A stretch of DNA of 47,832 bases, from assembly GCA_001804815.1 (NCBI GenBank), contig MHBI01000070.1, forward strand, positions 1 to 47,832, written 5' to 3'. The DNA comes from Lentisphaerae bacterium GWF2_50_93 (lineage in GTDB: Bacteria; Verrucomicrobiota; Lentisphaeria; Victivallales; GWF2-50-93). The notes under the pieces were generated by a model. It searched no databases and was not told where the DNA came from. It saw only the letters and a program-made list of their open reading frames with translations. Numbering within the stretch: position 1 is the first letter of the stretch; each line of letters begins with the position of its first letter. Made by a program: the position numbers and the translations under genes. Shown piece after piece: positions 8,268 through 17,945 of the stretch.

Positions 8268-10250
8268 ATGTCGTGGCCTTCCAAGATCACAGCTGTGCTG
8301 ATCGGGCTCATATGCGCCTGCGTCATCTGGATTTTCCAGCCGATCAACAATTTCCTTCTGAACAATTCGTACATCGCGGACAACTACATCCCCGAGATGG
8401 GCGTTGCGATGATCGCAATGCTCGTGCTCTGCGTGAACCCCATGCTGCGCCGTTTCGCGCCGAAGTTCGCGCTTGGCTACCATCAGCTCGCCCTGATATT
8501 CGGCATCATCCTGGTCTCCTGCTCGGTATGCCAGTTCATGAGGATATTCCCGCATGCATTCGCCAGGGTGAACAGGGACGCCATACGCGAGAAGGTGCTC
8601 AACGACATCCACAGGAACATGAACCTTCCTTCCGTCCTCTATATAGATCCGATCACCGCCAAGGACGCTCCGGCCACCGGACCCTTCCTGGAAAAAGTGG
8701 AGGCCGTGAAGGACATTCCCTGGTCCGCCTGGATGGTCCCTTCGCTGGTCTGGGGGGTGATGGCGTTCTCATGCTTCATAATGATGTGCGGGCTCGCCCT
8801 GATCGTCTTCCCGCAGTGGCGCGACAACGAGAGGCTCGCGTTTCCGCTGCTGACGGTGCAGCAGGCGCTGATCGAGGATCCCGAGGGAAAAGGCGGTTTC
8901 TTCCCTCCGATCTTCACGAACAAGATATTCTGGTTCGGATTCGGCATAGTGTTCCTGATGCATGCGATGAACGGCCTCAACCACCATACAGGGCAGCTGG
9001 TCCCTTCATTCCCGCTCAAGTGGAACCTGTGGACCGCCTTTTCGCAGGGGATGTGGAACTACATGGACTGGTATATAAAGACCGGCAGCATCCTCTTCAT
9101 CATGATAGGGATCACCTACTTCATGCCGAACAGGGTTGGATTCTCGCTCTGGTTCACGATGATCCTGCTCCAGATATACAAGATGATAGGATACGAATAC
9201 TGCGCTCCCTTCTTTCCGGCTTCGGTGGACGACAACAGGAACGGCGCCACCTTCGGCGTGGCCCTCGTGATACTGTGGCTGGGACGCAAACACTGGGTTG
9301 CCGTCTTCAAATCCATGTTCCGCAGGGCGGAGACCGACGATGACTCCAGGAACAGGACCGCCGGCTGGATCTTCTCGTCCGGACTCATTGTGCTCCTGGC
9401 CTGGGAGATATGGGTCGGAATCCCGCTGCACTGGGCGCTCGCGTTCATCGGCGTATTCTTCATAACAAGCCTGATACTGGCGAGGGTCGTGGCCGAGACA
9501 GGCTTCCCCTTCATCGCGAACTACACCACGATCGTCTCCCTCCTATACGTAGTCCCGATAAAACTGCTGACTGCAAAAGTCATCTTCATCGCCGGAATAT
9601 TTGATTTCATAATCGGGCCGGGAACCTCGCGCACCTCCGCCACGGTATATTTCCTCCACGCATTCGGGCTGAACAAGGACAACAAGCCCCGCCAGACTGC
9701 GAGCCTCGCAAAATGGCTGCTCTGCGTGATCTTAGCCGGGTTCCTCGTCATGGGGACCGTCCACCTCTGGCTCGGCTACACCTACAGGGGCTCCCTCGAC
9801 GGCGACAAATGCCCGATCTCCACCTGGGGCAGCATGAACGGCGACTGGGGGGTCCATAATCCTATCAAGGGATTTGACAGGGGTGCCTGGAACAACACCA
9901 TACCCTACAATCAGCCGCTGCATCTGGCGGCAGGCTTCGTACTCGGAATCGGACTGCAGATAATGTGCCTCATGTCTCCAAGCTGGCCATTGCATCCTAT
10001 AGGGCTCCTCATGCTTGGAGGATGGTTCCTCGGAATGTCTTGGTTCAGCATTTTCCTCGGGTGGTCACTTAAGAATCTTATAACCGGATACGGCGGAGCA
10101 CGCGCATACCGCCTTGCAAAACCCCTCTTCCTCGGATTCATAATCGGAGAGGTGTTCGCGGCAATACTGTGGGCGCTTGTGCCAGTGATCATAATCGCCT
10201 TCGGCGGGAATCCCGCTGAAGTCGGACACATAGTTATTGTGCCGCAGTGA
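8268..10250 (+). CDS. Large polytopic membrane transporter, DUF6785/DUF6784-like
   Basis: A 660-residue integral membrane protein with more than a dozen hydrophobic helices. NERLAFPLLTVQQALIED (about residues 186-203) and, near the C-terminus, LGWSLKNLITGYGGARAYR resemble the DUF6785 N-terminal and DUF6784 C-terminal domains known from Planctomycetota and Lentisphaerota, which look like OPT-type oligopeptide transporters. That assignment is from memory of the families. The substrate is unknown. A second protein of this type is at 15639-17633, and the giant permease lies between them, so these genes probably serve one transport function. No strong ribosome site is visible just before the ATG. 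Confidence 0.7.
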   Translation: MSWPSKITAVLIGLICACVIWIFQPINNFLLNNSYIADNYIPEMGVAMIAMLVLCVNPMLRRFAPKFALGYHQLALIFGIILVSCSVCQFMRIFPHAFARVNRDAIREKVLNDIHRNMNLPSVLYIDPITAKDAPATGPFLEKVEAVKDIPWSAWMVPSLVWGVMAFSCFIMMCGLALIVFPQWRDNERLAFPLLTVQQALIEDPEGKGGFFPPIFTNKIFWFGFGIVFLMHAMNGLNHHTGQLVPSFPLKWNLWTAFSQGMWNYMDWYIKTGSILFIMIGITYFMPNRVGFSLWFTMILLQIYKMIGYEYCAPFFPASVDDNRNGATFGVALVILWLGRKHWVAVFKSMFRRAETDDDSRNRTAGWIFSSGLIVLLAWEIWVGIPLHWALAFIGVFFITSLILARVVAETGFPFIANYTTIVSLLYVVPIKLLTAKVIFIAGIFDFIIGPGTSRTSATVYFLHAFGLNKDNKPRQTASLAKWLLCVILAGFLVMGTVHLWLGYTYRGSLDGDKCPISTWGSMNGDWGVHNPIKGFDRGAWNNTIPYNQPLHLAAGFVLGIGLQIMCLMSPSWPLHPIGLLMLGGWFLGMSWFSIFLGWSLKNLITGYGGARAYRLAKPLFLGFIIGEVFAAILWALVPVIIIAFGGNPAEVGHIVIVPQ

Positions 10251-10444
10251 GGGATTTGGAGATTGGAAGATTTGGAGATTTTGTGATTGGAAAAACATAA
10301 ACATAGAACATTCAACATTGAACATCCAACATCGAATGAATTTAGAAAGCAGGCAGAAAACGAAATCCAGGTAAAGGATTTAATTTGACTGATTAAGTTG
10401 GAGTTCACAGTCTTTAGCGTGCGTAACGTATAAATGGAAATACG
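10251..10444. repeat. Word-like intergenic repeats
   Basis: The gap holds GATTTGGAGATTGGAAG-type repeats (10251-10290), then CATTCAACATTGAACATCC-type repeats (10304-10335), and at 10397-10421 a GTTGGAGTTCACAG..CTTTAGCG segment related to the element at 397-524. No ORF or clear promoter is seen. Confidence 0.5.
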
Positions 10445-13400
10445 ATGAAGAACGGAATTTTAAAATTTCTTTCTGCGATATTCGCGGCAATTGCGATTTC
10501 CGCGTGTCTTCGTGCCGAGGACGGGATGATCGCGCAGATCCGCGCCGACGCCGGCAGTTTCTGTTCAACTTCCGACCGTTCAGTCGGCAGCGAAGCCGCC
10601 AGGAAGACCGGCGACTTCATCATAAGCACCGCATCAGCCCTTCCAAATGTAAAAGTCTTCATCCAGGAATTCCCTGTCATAGTCCCGCACACGATAAAGT
10701 CCGAAATACGGATAGACCAGGGAGGATTCGCAGGAACCCACAGGATTTATCCGGTATGGCCGGACAATGTGCGCCTCAAGACAACTCCTGCGGAAGGGAT
10801 AAGCGGAACTCCCGTCTATATCGGCAAGGGTGATTTCAATGAAATCCCCGCCAGCAGCAGCAGAGGCCAGATTGCTGTCATGGAGATGTCGGCATATGGG
10901 TTCGGCACCTGGTGGCGCGCATTTGATTTCGGAGCGACCGCCGTCATACTGCTCGGTTCACGTGAGGACAGCCTGAGCCTTCCGACTGACATGCCGTTCT
11001 ACAAGCCGCGCTTCTATCTGCCTGAAGGCAAACTTGCCGACGCCCTGCGCCGCGGCGAGATAAAGAACACCACCATCTTCTGCAGCCAGGAATGGAAGAC
11101 GGTAAATGCTAGAAACATAATCACGGTAGCAGGCAAAAAGGATCCGGCAGTCAAAATCCCCCTCGTGCTCGCCGCGTGCTATGACGCGACAAGCATTGTG
11201 CCTGACCTCTCCCCGGGAGCCTATAACGCCGTCAATTCCGCCCTCCTGCTGAACATTCTCAGGAGTTTTTCCGCCAATCCACCTGAACGTCCGGCCGTCA
11301 TCGCATTCGTGGAAGGATACGGGATAAACCAGCTAGGAATGCGGCAGCTCATGTCCATGCTTTCTCTTGATCCTGAAGACATCACCCGCAAATCCTACGA
11401 GGAGCTGAATGCGAAGCAGCTCAGGGAATATGAGGAGGCGTCAGGCCTTCTCGGAGAGCTGGGAGACGATCCCGTCGGAGCAATTTCAAAACTTCACGAC
11501 AGGAAGAAATATGAAATCCTGCAGCGATATGTCAAGGACGAACTGAGTCCTGAAATAATAATCCTCAAGGATGAGACCGGCAAGCTCAGGCTCGCAATCC
11601 TCAAGGCTGAGAAGGAGGAACAGGAGAAGCTGAAGGGCGAACTGGCTGTCAAGACCGCCAGGCTCGAAGTGCTCAACAGGCTCCTGTGCCAGATAATCCT
11701 CACCGGTAAAATCGACCCCGACCTTCATGATGAAGCCCGTAAGACATGGACCGGGCTGCTCGAACGCGTGGCCTCGCAGCTCAAGTCGATGAAGGTCAGA
11801 TGCGGTTATTTCAGCGGGAACGACGGGATCAGGGACGGCATAGTCAAGGCCGCCGGACTTGACGCTTCCGCGAAATTCCCCTTCCCTTTCATCATGGGAA
11901 TCGATCTTTCAGACGCCGGCTGCAATGTCGGTCCCGCGCTCTGGTGCCAGCATCTCGGAGTCAACCAGATCGAGGCGTCCAGGGAATTCACACGGTGGAT
12001 GACTTCATTCATAAATGATCCGTCCAAGGATCTTGCGGGCATTTCACAGCAGCAGCTTTCCGGACTCGGAATTGAGCAGGGCAACATAAAATCCCTGATA
12101 AATTCATTCATGAATACGGAAGCTGTTGACGGAGGATCCGTTGAACGTTTCATCCGGAGCAAGATTCCAACTCTCTCCAAGGAGAAGATAGACATCGTCA
12201 CCCAGAAGATCAGGACGATCAAGCGGGAGGGCGGCGACGCCGGAGACATAATAGCAAACACCCTGAAGGAAGAGATCGAGGGGATGACCCAGGAAGACAT
12301 GCTGCGGCTTACCAAGTCGGTCATGAACAAACAGTCGGTGGAGGACTCTTCGGCTCCGGAATCGTTCCTGCCGGAAGGCGTCGGACTGCTGACCTCGCAG
12401 GCGGACGGATTCGGAATGCAGGGCGTCACCTGGTCGACGCTTGAAGGGATACGTTCCAGGTTCGACACGCCCCAGGACACGTTTGAGAACCTCAACTGGA
12501 AACGGCTCGAGCCGCAGCTGCGCCTCACCTCGATAGTCCTGACATGCCTCCTGAACAGCAGGAATTTCGAAGTGAAGGCCGGAGAGGACAGCGGCTGGCC
12601 CCGCTGGAGGATGCCGTATGGCACGATTGTCGGCGAATCAGTGGCCGGCACCATTCCGAAGACTCCTGAACCCGGACTGCTTGTCAACTACACGAATGTG
12701 AACTGGTGGAGCCCGTGCAACAAGGTCCGCGGCGTAAGAGGCATGGAAATGATGTGGACAGGCACCGACGGCACATTCATGTTCCCTCCTGTGCGGATTC
12801 CGGTTGACTGGAAGACCGAGTGGAAGCGCCTCAACGCATACAGGATCGCGGGAGACGGCCGGATCCTACGCGGGATTTCCGACATAAATACGACTGTCGT
12901 AGGCAACATCTCGTCGGTGTTCAACCTACGTTCGCGTCCGCCGCTGAAGTCGCTGAGGGCCGTGATGTTCGAAGGAGTGGAGATGGAAGGTCCTGTGATA
13001 AGGGATCCGAGATATCAGTGCCAGCTGAACGAGTACAAGCTGATCGATGTCGGACGCGGTGGAACTCCGAAGCGCTACAATTTCAGGTTCGCATTCGGGA
13101 AAATGACGGGCCTGCTCGAGAAGGACACCCGCTGGCAGCTCATCTTCAGGATCGGATCCTCCAACAGGATGGTGCTCCTGAATGTTCCCGAGGATGCTGC
13201 AAAGGGACTTATCTCGCTCAGGGAGGCCATAAGCTTCGGCTACAAGGTCGATGAAGTGCTGCCCGCCCTTCCGGAGGAGATCTCGGCGACGGACTTCTTC
13301 AGGATCGACGAATGGCGGCTCAGGAACCTCGAGAGCGCAGGCGTTGTCTGCCGATCAATAAGGAACATACATGCCGAGACCAATGAGTGGTTCAACAAGG

Positions 13401-15580
13401 CCGACGAGGCCAGGAAAACCGACGATGGAGCCGCCCTCAAACGCGCCTCAAGCGCCGCCCTTGCAAACGAGATACGCGTCTATCACGCTGTCCAGAACCA
13501 GGCCGACGATGTCAGCCGCGGTGCAATATTCCTCCTTCTACTGCTGGTTCCGTTTTCAATCGCGATGGAGCGCCTGCTTTTCGCGTCAGCCGGAATTGGA
13601 AGGCAGATCGTCCTGAGCTCGACGATATTCCTCGTGATGTCAGGCCTGCTCTCAAGCTTCCATCCGGGATTCCGGATAACCTCCCAGCCGATCATAATAC
13701 TTCTCGCGTTCTCCGTGCTGCTGTTGAGCCTCATGGTGATTGTAATGGTCTTCCAGAAGTTCAAGGGCGACATGGAGGAGATGCAGCGCGGCTCCATGGC
13801 CGAGGCGAGCGGCGCCCAGATCAACCGCGGCGGCGTCATATTCAGCGCGTTCTGGCTGGGTATTGCAAACATGCGGAAACGCCTGCTGAGGACGGTCCTC
13901 ACGGGTTTCACGATCATGCTGATCACATTCTCCCTGCTCTGCTTCACCTCATCTTCCTCATACCAGGACAAGAGGGAGACGACACTGGACAAATGCGGTA
14001 TGCAGAACCCTCCAGGCATCCTCATACAGCATCCCGCCATGCGGTCCCTGGACATTGAGACCGAGGAGAACATCAGGAATTTCCTCGGCTACAAATATGA
14101 AACCTCCGGCCGGTACTGGGTGGTCCCGTCAAATCCCAACTGGAGGCTCCATGTCAGGAATCCTCTGACAAACAAGCTTGCCGCGCTCAAGGGCGGACTC
14201 GGACTCAATCCATCCGAATCCAAAATCGGCACAATAACAAAGCATCTCCCGGACTGGGATAAATTCGCAGGAGGCGACGGGTGCTATCTCAGCAAAACCA
14301 ACGCGGACCAGCTTGAACTGAAACCCGGAGACAAGGTGACTGTCGCAGGGCGGGAGCTGACATTGATAGGGACTTTTGATTCCAAGGAGTTTGACCAGGG
14401 CGTAAAGAAACTCGACGGGAATCCGCTGGTGCCGATCGACTTCACTGTTGAAAGCGACAATACCTCCCTCAGCCAGAAGGCCGTCGAGGGCGAGCTGGCA
14501 AGCGGAAACATGCTCGCGTCCTCCGACTCCTTCAGATATGTCTCGCCCGACGAGATGATCATAATCCCTGCGATCCTCGCAAGAAAAATGAACGGCTCGC
14601 TCAGGAACATCGCCGTGCAATGCACCGGCGAAACTGCAGCACTGACCGCCGACAATCTCATGAAGCTGCTCGTCTATCCCGTCTATTACAGCACAGGAGG
14701 CCAAGTCAAGGCCATAGTCTCGACACCCCTGCTCCCGAAGGCGCCGCGCAAGCTTCTCATACCTATAATAATAGCCGCGCTGATCATATTCAACACCATG
14801 CTCAATTCCATAGCCGAACGCAGGAAGGAGATCCACATCTACAGCAGTCTCGGGCTCGCACCCGGACACATCGGGGTCCTTTTCCTCGCGGAAGCGCTCA
14901 CATATGGAATGATGGGATCCGTCTTCGGATACGTGGCTGGACAGGGCATCGCGACAATCCTGACAAGCTTTAATCTCATGGGTGGGATCACCCTGAACTA
15001 TTCCGGCTCGAACGTGATAATGACTATGGGCCTGGTACTTCTTGTCGTCACGCTATCTTCCATCGTTCCTGCGATCATGGCTGCGAGAGTCGCAAGTCCG
15101 AGCAGGGATCTCGACTGGCGCGTCCCGAAGCCCAAGGATGGTGTCATCAGCGACCTTCTTCCTTTCACAGTCAATGCCCACGCCTCCCACGGACTTGTCT
15201 CATTCCTCTTCGAATATCTCGACGCGCACCGCGACGGCGCCATCGGAAATTTCACTTCGGACAAGCTCACTGTCAAGGAGGGCGACACTGACGGACACAT
15301 CTCCGTGGAAGGCATTGTCTGGCTCTCACCTTACGATCTCGGCGTCAGGCAGGAGTTCGCGATTCAAATCACCCCGACCGGGGTCGAGGACATATGCAGC
15401 CTGAAGATATCGCTGAGGCGCCAGACAGGCGAGGAGCGTTCGTGGTGGAGGCTGAACCGCGTGTTCATCGGGGACCTGCGCAAGCAGCTCCTCGGATGGA
15501 GGAACGTATCATCCGAAAGAATGCTCAGGTATGTCACTGAAGGAAAGACAAGGAGCAGGAAGAAGTCTGCAAATGCATAA
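10445..15580 (+). CDS. Giant fusion: signal peptide, PA/M28-like domain, coiled coil, FtsX-type ABC permease
   Basis: A 1711-residue protein. Residues 1-25 are a signal peptide. Residues about 30-300 look like an M28 aminopeptidase with an inserted PA domain (about 115-220), but the zinc-binding positions are changed: the H-x-D site reads Cys245-Tyr-Asp247, the GADDN site reads GAYN (258-261), and the EE pair reads Glu290-Gly. Residues about 385-425 are a charged coiled coil. DTPQDTFENL near 682 may be the end of the M28 part. Membrane helices start near residue 1025, and the C-terminal part (about 1430-1560) is a classic FtsX domain with SIAERRKEIHIYSSLGLAPG. It likely forms an ABC exporter or mechanotransmission complex with the ATPases at 20300-21806; the pairing is inferred. 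Confidence 0.8.
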   Translation: MKNGILKFLSAIFAAIAISACLRAEDGMIAQIRADAGSFCSTSDRSVGSEAARKTGDFIISTASALPNVKVFIQEFPVIVPHTIKSEIRIDQGGFAGTHRIYPVWPDNVRLKTTPAEGISGTPVYIGKGDFNEIPASSSRGQIAVMEMSAYGFGTWWRAFDFGATAVILLGSREDSLSLPTDMPFYKPRFYLPEGKLADALRRGEIKNTTIFCSQEWKTVNARNIITVAGKKDPAVKIPLVLAACYDATSIVPDLSPGAYNAVNSALLLNILRSFSANPPERPAVIAFVEGYGINQLGMRQLMSMLSLDPEDITRKSYEELNAKQLREYEEASGLLGELGDDPVGAISKLHDRKKYEILQRYVKDELSPEIIILKDETGKLRLAILKAEKEEQEKLKGELAVKTARLEVLNRLLCQIILTGKIDPDLHDEARKTWTGLLERVASQLKSMKVRCGYFSGNDGIRDGIVKAAGLDASAKFPFPFIMGIDLSDAGCNVGPALWCQHLGVNQIEASREFTRWMTSFINDPSKDLAGISQQQLSGLGIEQGNIKSLINSFMNTEAVDGGSVERFIRSKIPTLSKEKIDIVTQKIRTIKREGGDAGDIIANTLKEEIEGMTQEDMLRLTKSVMNKQSVEDSSAPESFLPEGVGLLTSQADGFGMQGVTWSTLEGIRSRFDTPQDTFENLNWKRLEPQLRLTSIVLTCLLNSRNFEVKAGEDSGWPRWRMPYGTIVGESVAGTIPKTPEPGLLVNYTNVNWWSPCNKVRGVRGMEMMWTGTDGTFMFPPVRIPVDWKTEWKRLNAYRIAGDGRILRGISDINTTVVGNISSVFNLRSRPPLKSLRAVMFEGVEMEGPVIRDPRYQCQLNEYKLIDVGRGGTPKRYNFRFAFGKMTGLLEKDTRWQLIFRIGSSNRMVLLNVPEDAAKGLISLREAISFGYKVDEVLPALPEEISATDFFRIDEWRLRNLESAGVVCRSIRNIHAETNEWFNKADEARKTDDGAALKRASSAALANEIRVYHAVQNQADDVSRGAIFLLLLLVPFSIAMERLLFASAGIGRQIVLSSTIFLVMSGLLSSFHPGFRITSQPIIILLAFSVLLLSLMVIVMVFQKFKGDMEEMQRGSMAEASGAQINRGGVIFSAFWLGIANMRKRLLRTVLTGFTIMLITFSLLCFTSSSSYQDKRETTLDKCGMQNPPGILIQHPAMRSLDIETEENIRNFLGYKYETSGRYWVVPSNPNWRLHVRNPLTNKLAALKGGLGLNPSESKIGTITKHLPDWDKFAGGDGCYLSKTNADQLELKPGDKVTVAGRELTLIGTFDSKEFDQGVKKLDGNPLVPIDFTVESDNTSLSQKAVEGELASGNMLASSDSFRYVSPDEMIIIPAILARKMNGSLRNIAVQCTGETAALTADNLMKLLVYPVYYSTGGQVKAIVSTPLLPKAPRKLLIPIIIAALIIFNTMLNSIAERRKEIHIYSSLGLAPGHIGVLFLAEALTYGMMGSVFGYVAGQGIATILTSFNLMGGITLNYSGSNVIMTMGLVLLVVTLSSIVPAIMAARVASPSRDLDWRVPKPKDGVISDLLPFTVNAHASHGLVSFLFEYLDAHRDGAIGNFTSDKLTVKEGDTDGHISVEGIVWLSPYDLGVRQEFAIQITPTGVEDICSLKISLRRQTGEERSWWRLNRVFIGDLRKQLLGWRNVSSERMLRYVTEGKTRSRKKSANA

Positions 15581-15638
15581 TGGACCGATCAGCCGGATCA
15601 GTCCGATCCGTCTGATCAATTGAATTGGGAATTGAGGT

Positions 15639-17633
15639 ATGAGGGAAGACAAGGAATTCAAAGAGTTCCGCGACCTGATGAAGCGTCCCGAGAAGTTCGA
15701 GGACGGCTTTAACAGGGGAACTGTGCTCATGGGGCTTTTCGTAGGCCTCGTGATGGCTCCTGCCTCCGTGTATATGAACCTTGTCGCCGGACTCCACATG
15801 GGCGCCGCCGCCCAATGGGTCACCGTACTTCTCTACGTCGAAATATCCAGAAGGGCGTTCAAGCGGCTCAGCCGTCCGGAAATCTTCGTCCTCTTCTACA
15901 TGTGCGGTGCGGCAATAGCGGCGGGCGGACAGGACTGGCTGTGGCGGCAGTTCCTTGCGCAGAGCGAGGAGATGCGGAAGATGGGGCTCATCGAATACAT
16001 ACCCGCATGGTTCGCCCCGACGGATCCTGCGGTTCTCGCAAAACGCAGCTTCCTCATGTGGGAATGGCTGTGGCCGATCGGCATCACCTGCCTGATGATG
16101 CTCCTGCAGCGAATCGACCATTTCGGACTTGGATACGTCCTCTTCAGGCTGACCGCCGACGTTGAAGAGCTTCCGTTCCCGATGGCGCCTGTCGGCGCCG
16201 CAGGAATGACTGCCCTGGCGGATGCATCGGCTGACAAGGAGACTTGGCGTTACCGAGTATTTTCAATGGGCGCTATTCTTGGAATTTTCTTCGGCGCGTT
16301 CTACATAGCCCTTCCGAGCATCACCGGATCACTGCTTGCGGAACCAATCCGCGTCATCCCACTGCCGTTCGTGGATCTCACAAGCTACACCGAAGGAGTC
16401 ATACCTGCTTCTCCGGTTATGCTGTCGTTTGATCTCGGATACGTGATTTTCGGCATGGTGATGCCGTTCTGGGCAATCATCGGCTCTCTTTTCGGAGTGA
16501 TATTCACGATGTTCTTCAATCCTCTGCTCCAGCATTTCGGATATCTCGGCGGTTGGGAGCCCGGACTCAACGCGATGGACACGGTGAGATCTAATGTGTT
16601 CGACTTCTACTTCAGCTTCAACCTCGGACTCCTGTTCGCAGTCGCAGCGATCGGAATATTGCATATGTACAAGACGTTCCAGAAGAAGAAAAAGGAGGCC
16701 GACGAACTAGGCAAGGCTGGAATTGACTGGAACAAGCTTTTCAAGGCGCCTGAAGGCAGAGGCGACTTCTCGATCTGGATCGGCGTCGCGATCTATGTCT
16801 TCTCCACAATGATATATGTCATGGCGACATACTACCTTGTAAACTACGGCTCCGGCCCGCTTGCCGGAAACATGTTCCCGTTCTGGCTTCTCTTCGTCTA
16901 CGGATTCGTATGGACACCGTTCATCAGCTACATATCGGCACGAATGGAAGGACTCGTCGGACAGCAGATGCAGATCCCGTTCGTCAGAGAATCGACGTTC
17001 ATACTCTCCGGATACAAGGGTGCGGCGGTATGGTTCGCTCCGATCCCGCTCCACAATTATTCATACCAGGTCCTGCAGTTCCGGCAGATGGAGCTGACAG
17101 GCACGAAGTTCACCTCTCTGATAAAGGCTGAAATAATAACATATCCCCTGATGATAATCGGAACCATGGTCTTCGCGCAGTTCATCTGGTCGATCGGGCC
17201 GGTCCCGAGCGAAATGTTCCCGTACGCGAACGAATTCTGGGAGCTTCAGGCGTACAACCAGGGCCTTGTCTACACAGCGACTCTTCCCGGAGAAGTCCTG
17301 AACCCGTTCCGCGAATCCTTCCGTCCGGACCTGATCTTCGGAGGCCTGGGTCTTGCGTTGGCGCTCTACGGAATCCTCGCGCACTTCAATCTGCCGGTCT
17401 TCCTGGTATACGGAATGATCCGCGGACTCGACCAGTCGCTGCCTCACACGATAATTCCGACCATCATCGGCGCGATCATAGGGCGTTATTTCTGCAGCAA
17501 GTGGTTCGGCGACAGATGGCCGCAGTACAGGGTCGTCTTCGCGGCGGGTTTCGGCGCCGGCATGGGACTGATCACAATGTTCGCCCTGGGAATTGTGTTC
17601 ATGAGCAAGAGCGCGAACCTTTTCCCGATTTAA
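15639..17633 (+). CDS. Large polytopic membrane transporter, OPT-like (DUF6785/DUF6784-like)
   Basis: A 664-residue integral membrane protein similar in plan to the one at 8268-10250. Marks include a cytoplasmic N-terminus of about 30 charged residues, VEELPFPMAPVGAAGMTAL (about 182-200, matching the ERLAFPL-type motif), a loop with a lysine-rich stretch near 350, and a C-terminal pair of glycine-rich helices. Similar proteins are often labelled peptide transporters, but substrate evidence is lacking. A GGGA site lies about 9 bases before the start. The short gap from the giant permease gene holds GATCAGNCNGATC-type repeats. Probably cotranscribed with that gene. Confidence 0.7.
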   Translation: MREDKEFKEFRDLMKRPEKFEDGFNRGTVLMGLFVGLVMAPASVYMNLVAGLHMGAAAQWVTVLLYVEISRRAFKRLSRPEIFVLFYMCGAAIAAGGQDWLWRQFLAQSEEMRKMGLIEYIPAWFAPTDPAVLAKRSFLMWEWLWPIGITCLMMLLQRIDHFGLGYVLFRLTADVEELPFPMAPVGAAGMTALADASADKETWRYRVFSMGAILGIFFGAFYIALPSITGSLLAEPIRVIPLPFVDLTSYTEGVIPASPVMLSFDLGYVIFGMVMPFWAIIGSLFGVIFTMFFNPLLQHFGYLGGWEPGLNAMDTVRSNVFDFYFSFNLGLLFAVAAIGILHMYKTFQKKKKEADELGKAGIDWNKLFKAPEGRGDFSIWIGVAIYVFSTMIYVMATYYLVNYGSGPLAGNMFPFWLLFVYGFVWTPFISYISARMEGLVGQQMQIPFVRESTFILSGYKGAAVWFAPIPLHNYSYQVLQFRQMELTGTKFTSLIKAEIITYPLMIIGTMVFAQFIWSIGPVPSEMFPYANEFWELQAYNQGLVYTATLPGEVLNPFRESFRPDLIFGGLGLALALYGILAHFNLPVFLVYGMIRGLDQSLPHTIIPTIIGAIIGRYFCSKWFGDRWPQYRVVFAAGFGAGMGLITMFALGIVFMSKSANLFPI

Positions 17634-17945
17634 AAGTAGAAAGTAGAATTTAGAAAGTAGAAAATAAAGTTGTCAGAGGACAGTAATCAGTGGTCTGTTA
17701 AGAGAAGACAAACTAAAGTTTGAACTCCAACATTTGTCGGTGTGCTGAGGTTGGAGTCCAAGCTTCAGCTTGTGTATTCATGATGGCAGAAGTGCTTAAC
17801 TTAGCGCCATTCTGATCAGAGCGCAGATTATAAAGTATGTTGGGCTTTCTGTGTCCGCAATAGCTTCTTAGCGACGGCGGAAGCCCGACATTTGTTAAGA
17901 TTTATAATTTGGCGGTTTAAAAACAGCCTTACTTATTATGGAAAG
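17634..17945. repeat. Gene-free stretch with second copy of the 397-524 element
   Basis: At 17634-17662 are AAAGTAGAAAGTAG-type repeats. Bases 17699-17812 are an inverted, base-for-base copy of 397-510, ending in the terminal repeat CTTAGCGCCATTC (17800-17812); the other terminal repeat is missing, so this copy is truncated. At 17850-17890 GGGCTT and AAGCCC form a further stem. No ORF of note. Confidence 0.75.

Noticed and set aside
8222..9343. Plus-strand ORF of 373 codons overlapping the first transporter
   Set aside because: Rich in Arg, His and Gln with no hydrophobic pattern; it is a frame shadow of the 660-residue membrane protein.
386..17812. Composite transposon carrying the 17-kb locus
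   Set aside because: The first copy has its own target duplication, and the second is truncated and lacks one; separate insertions of a small element explain the data better.
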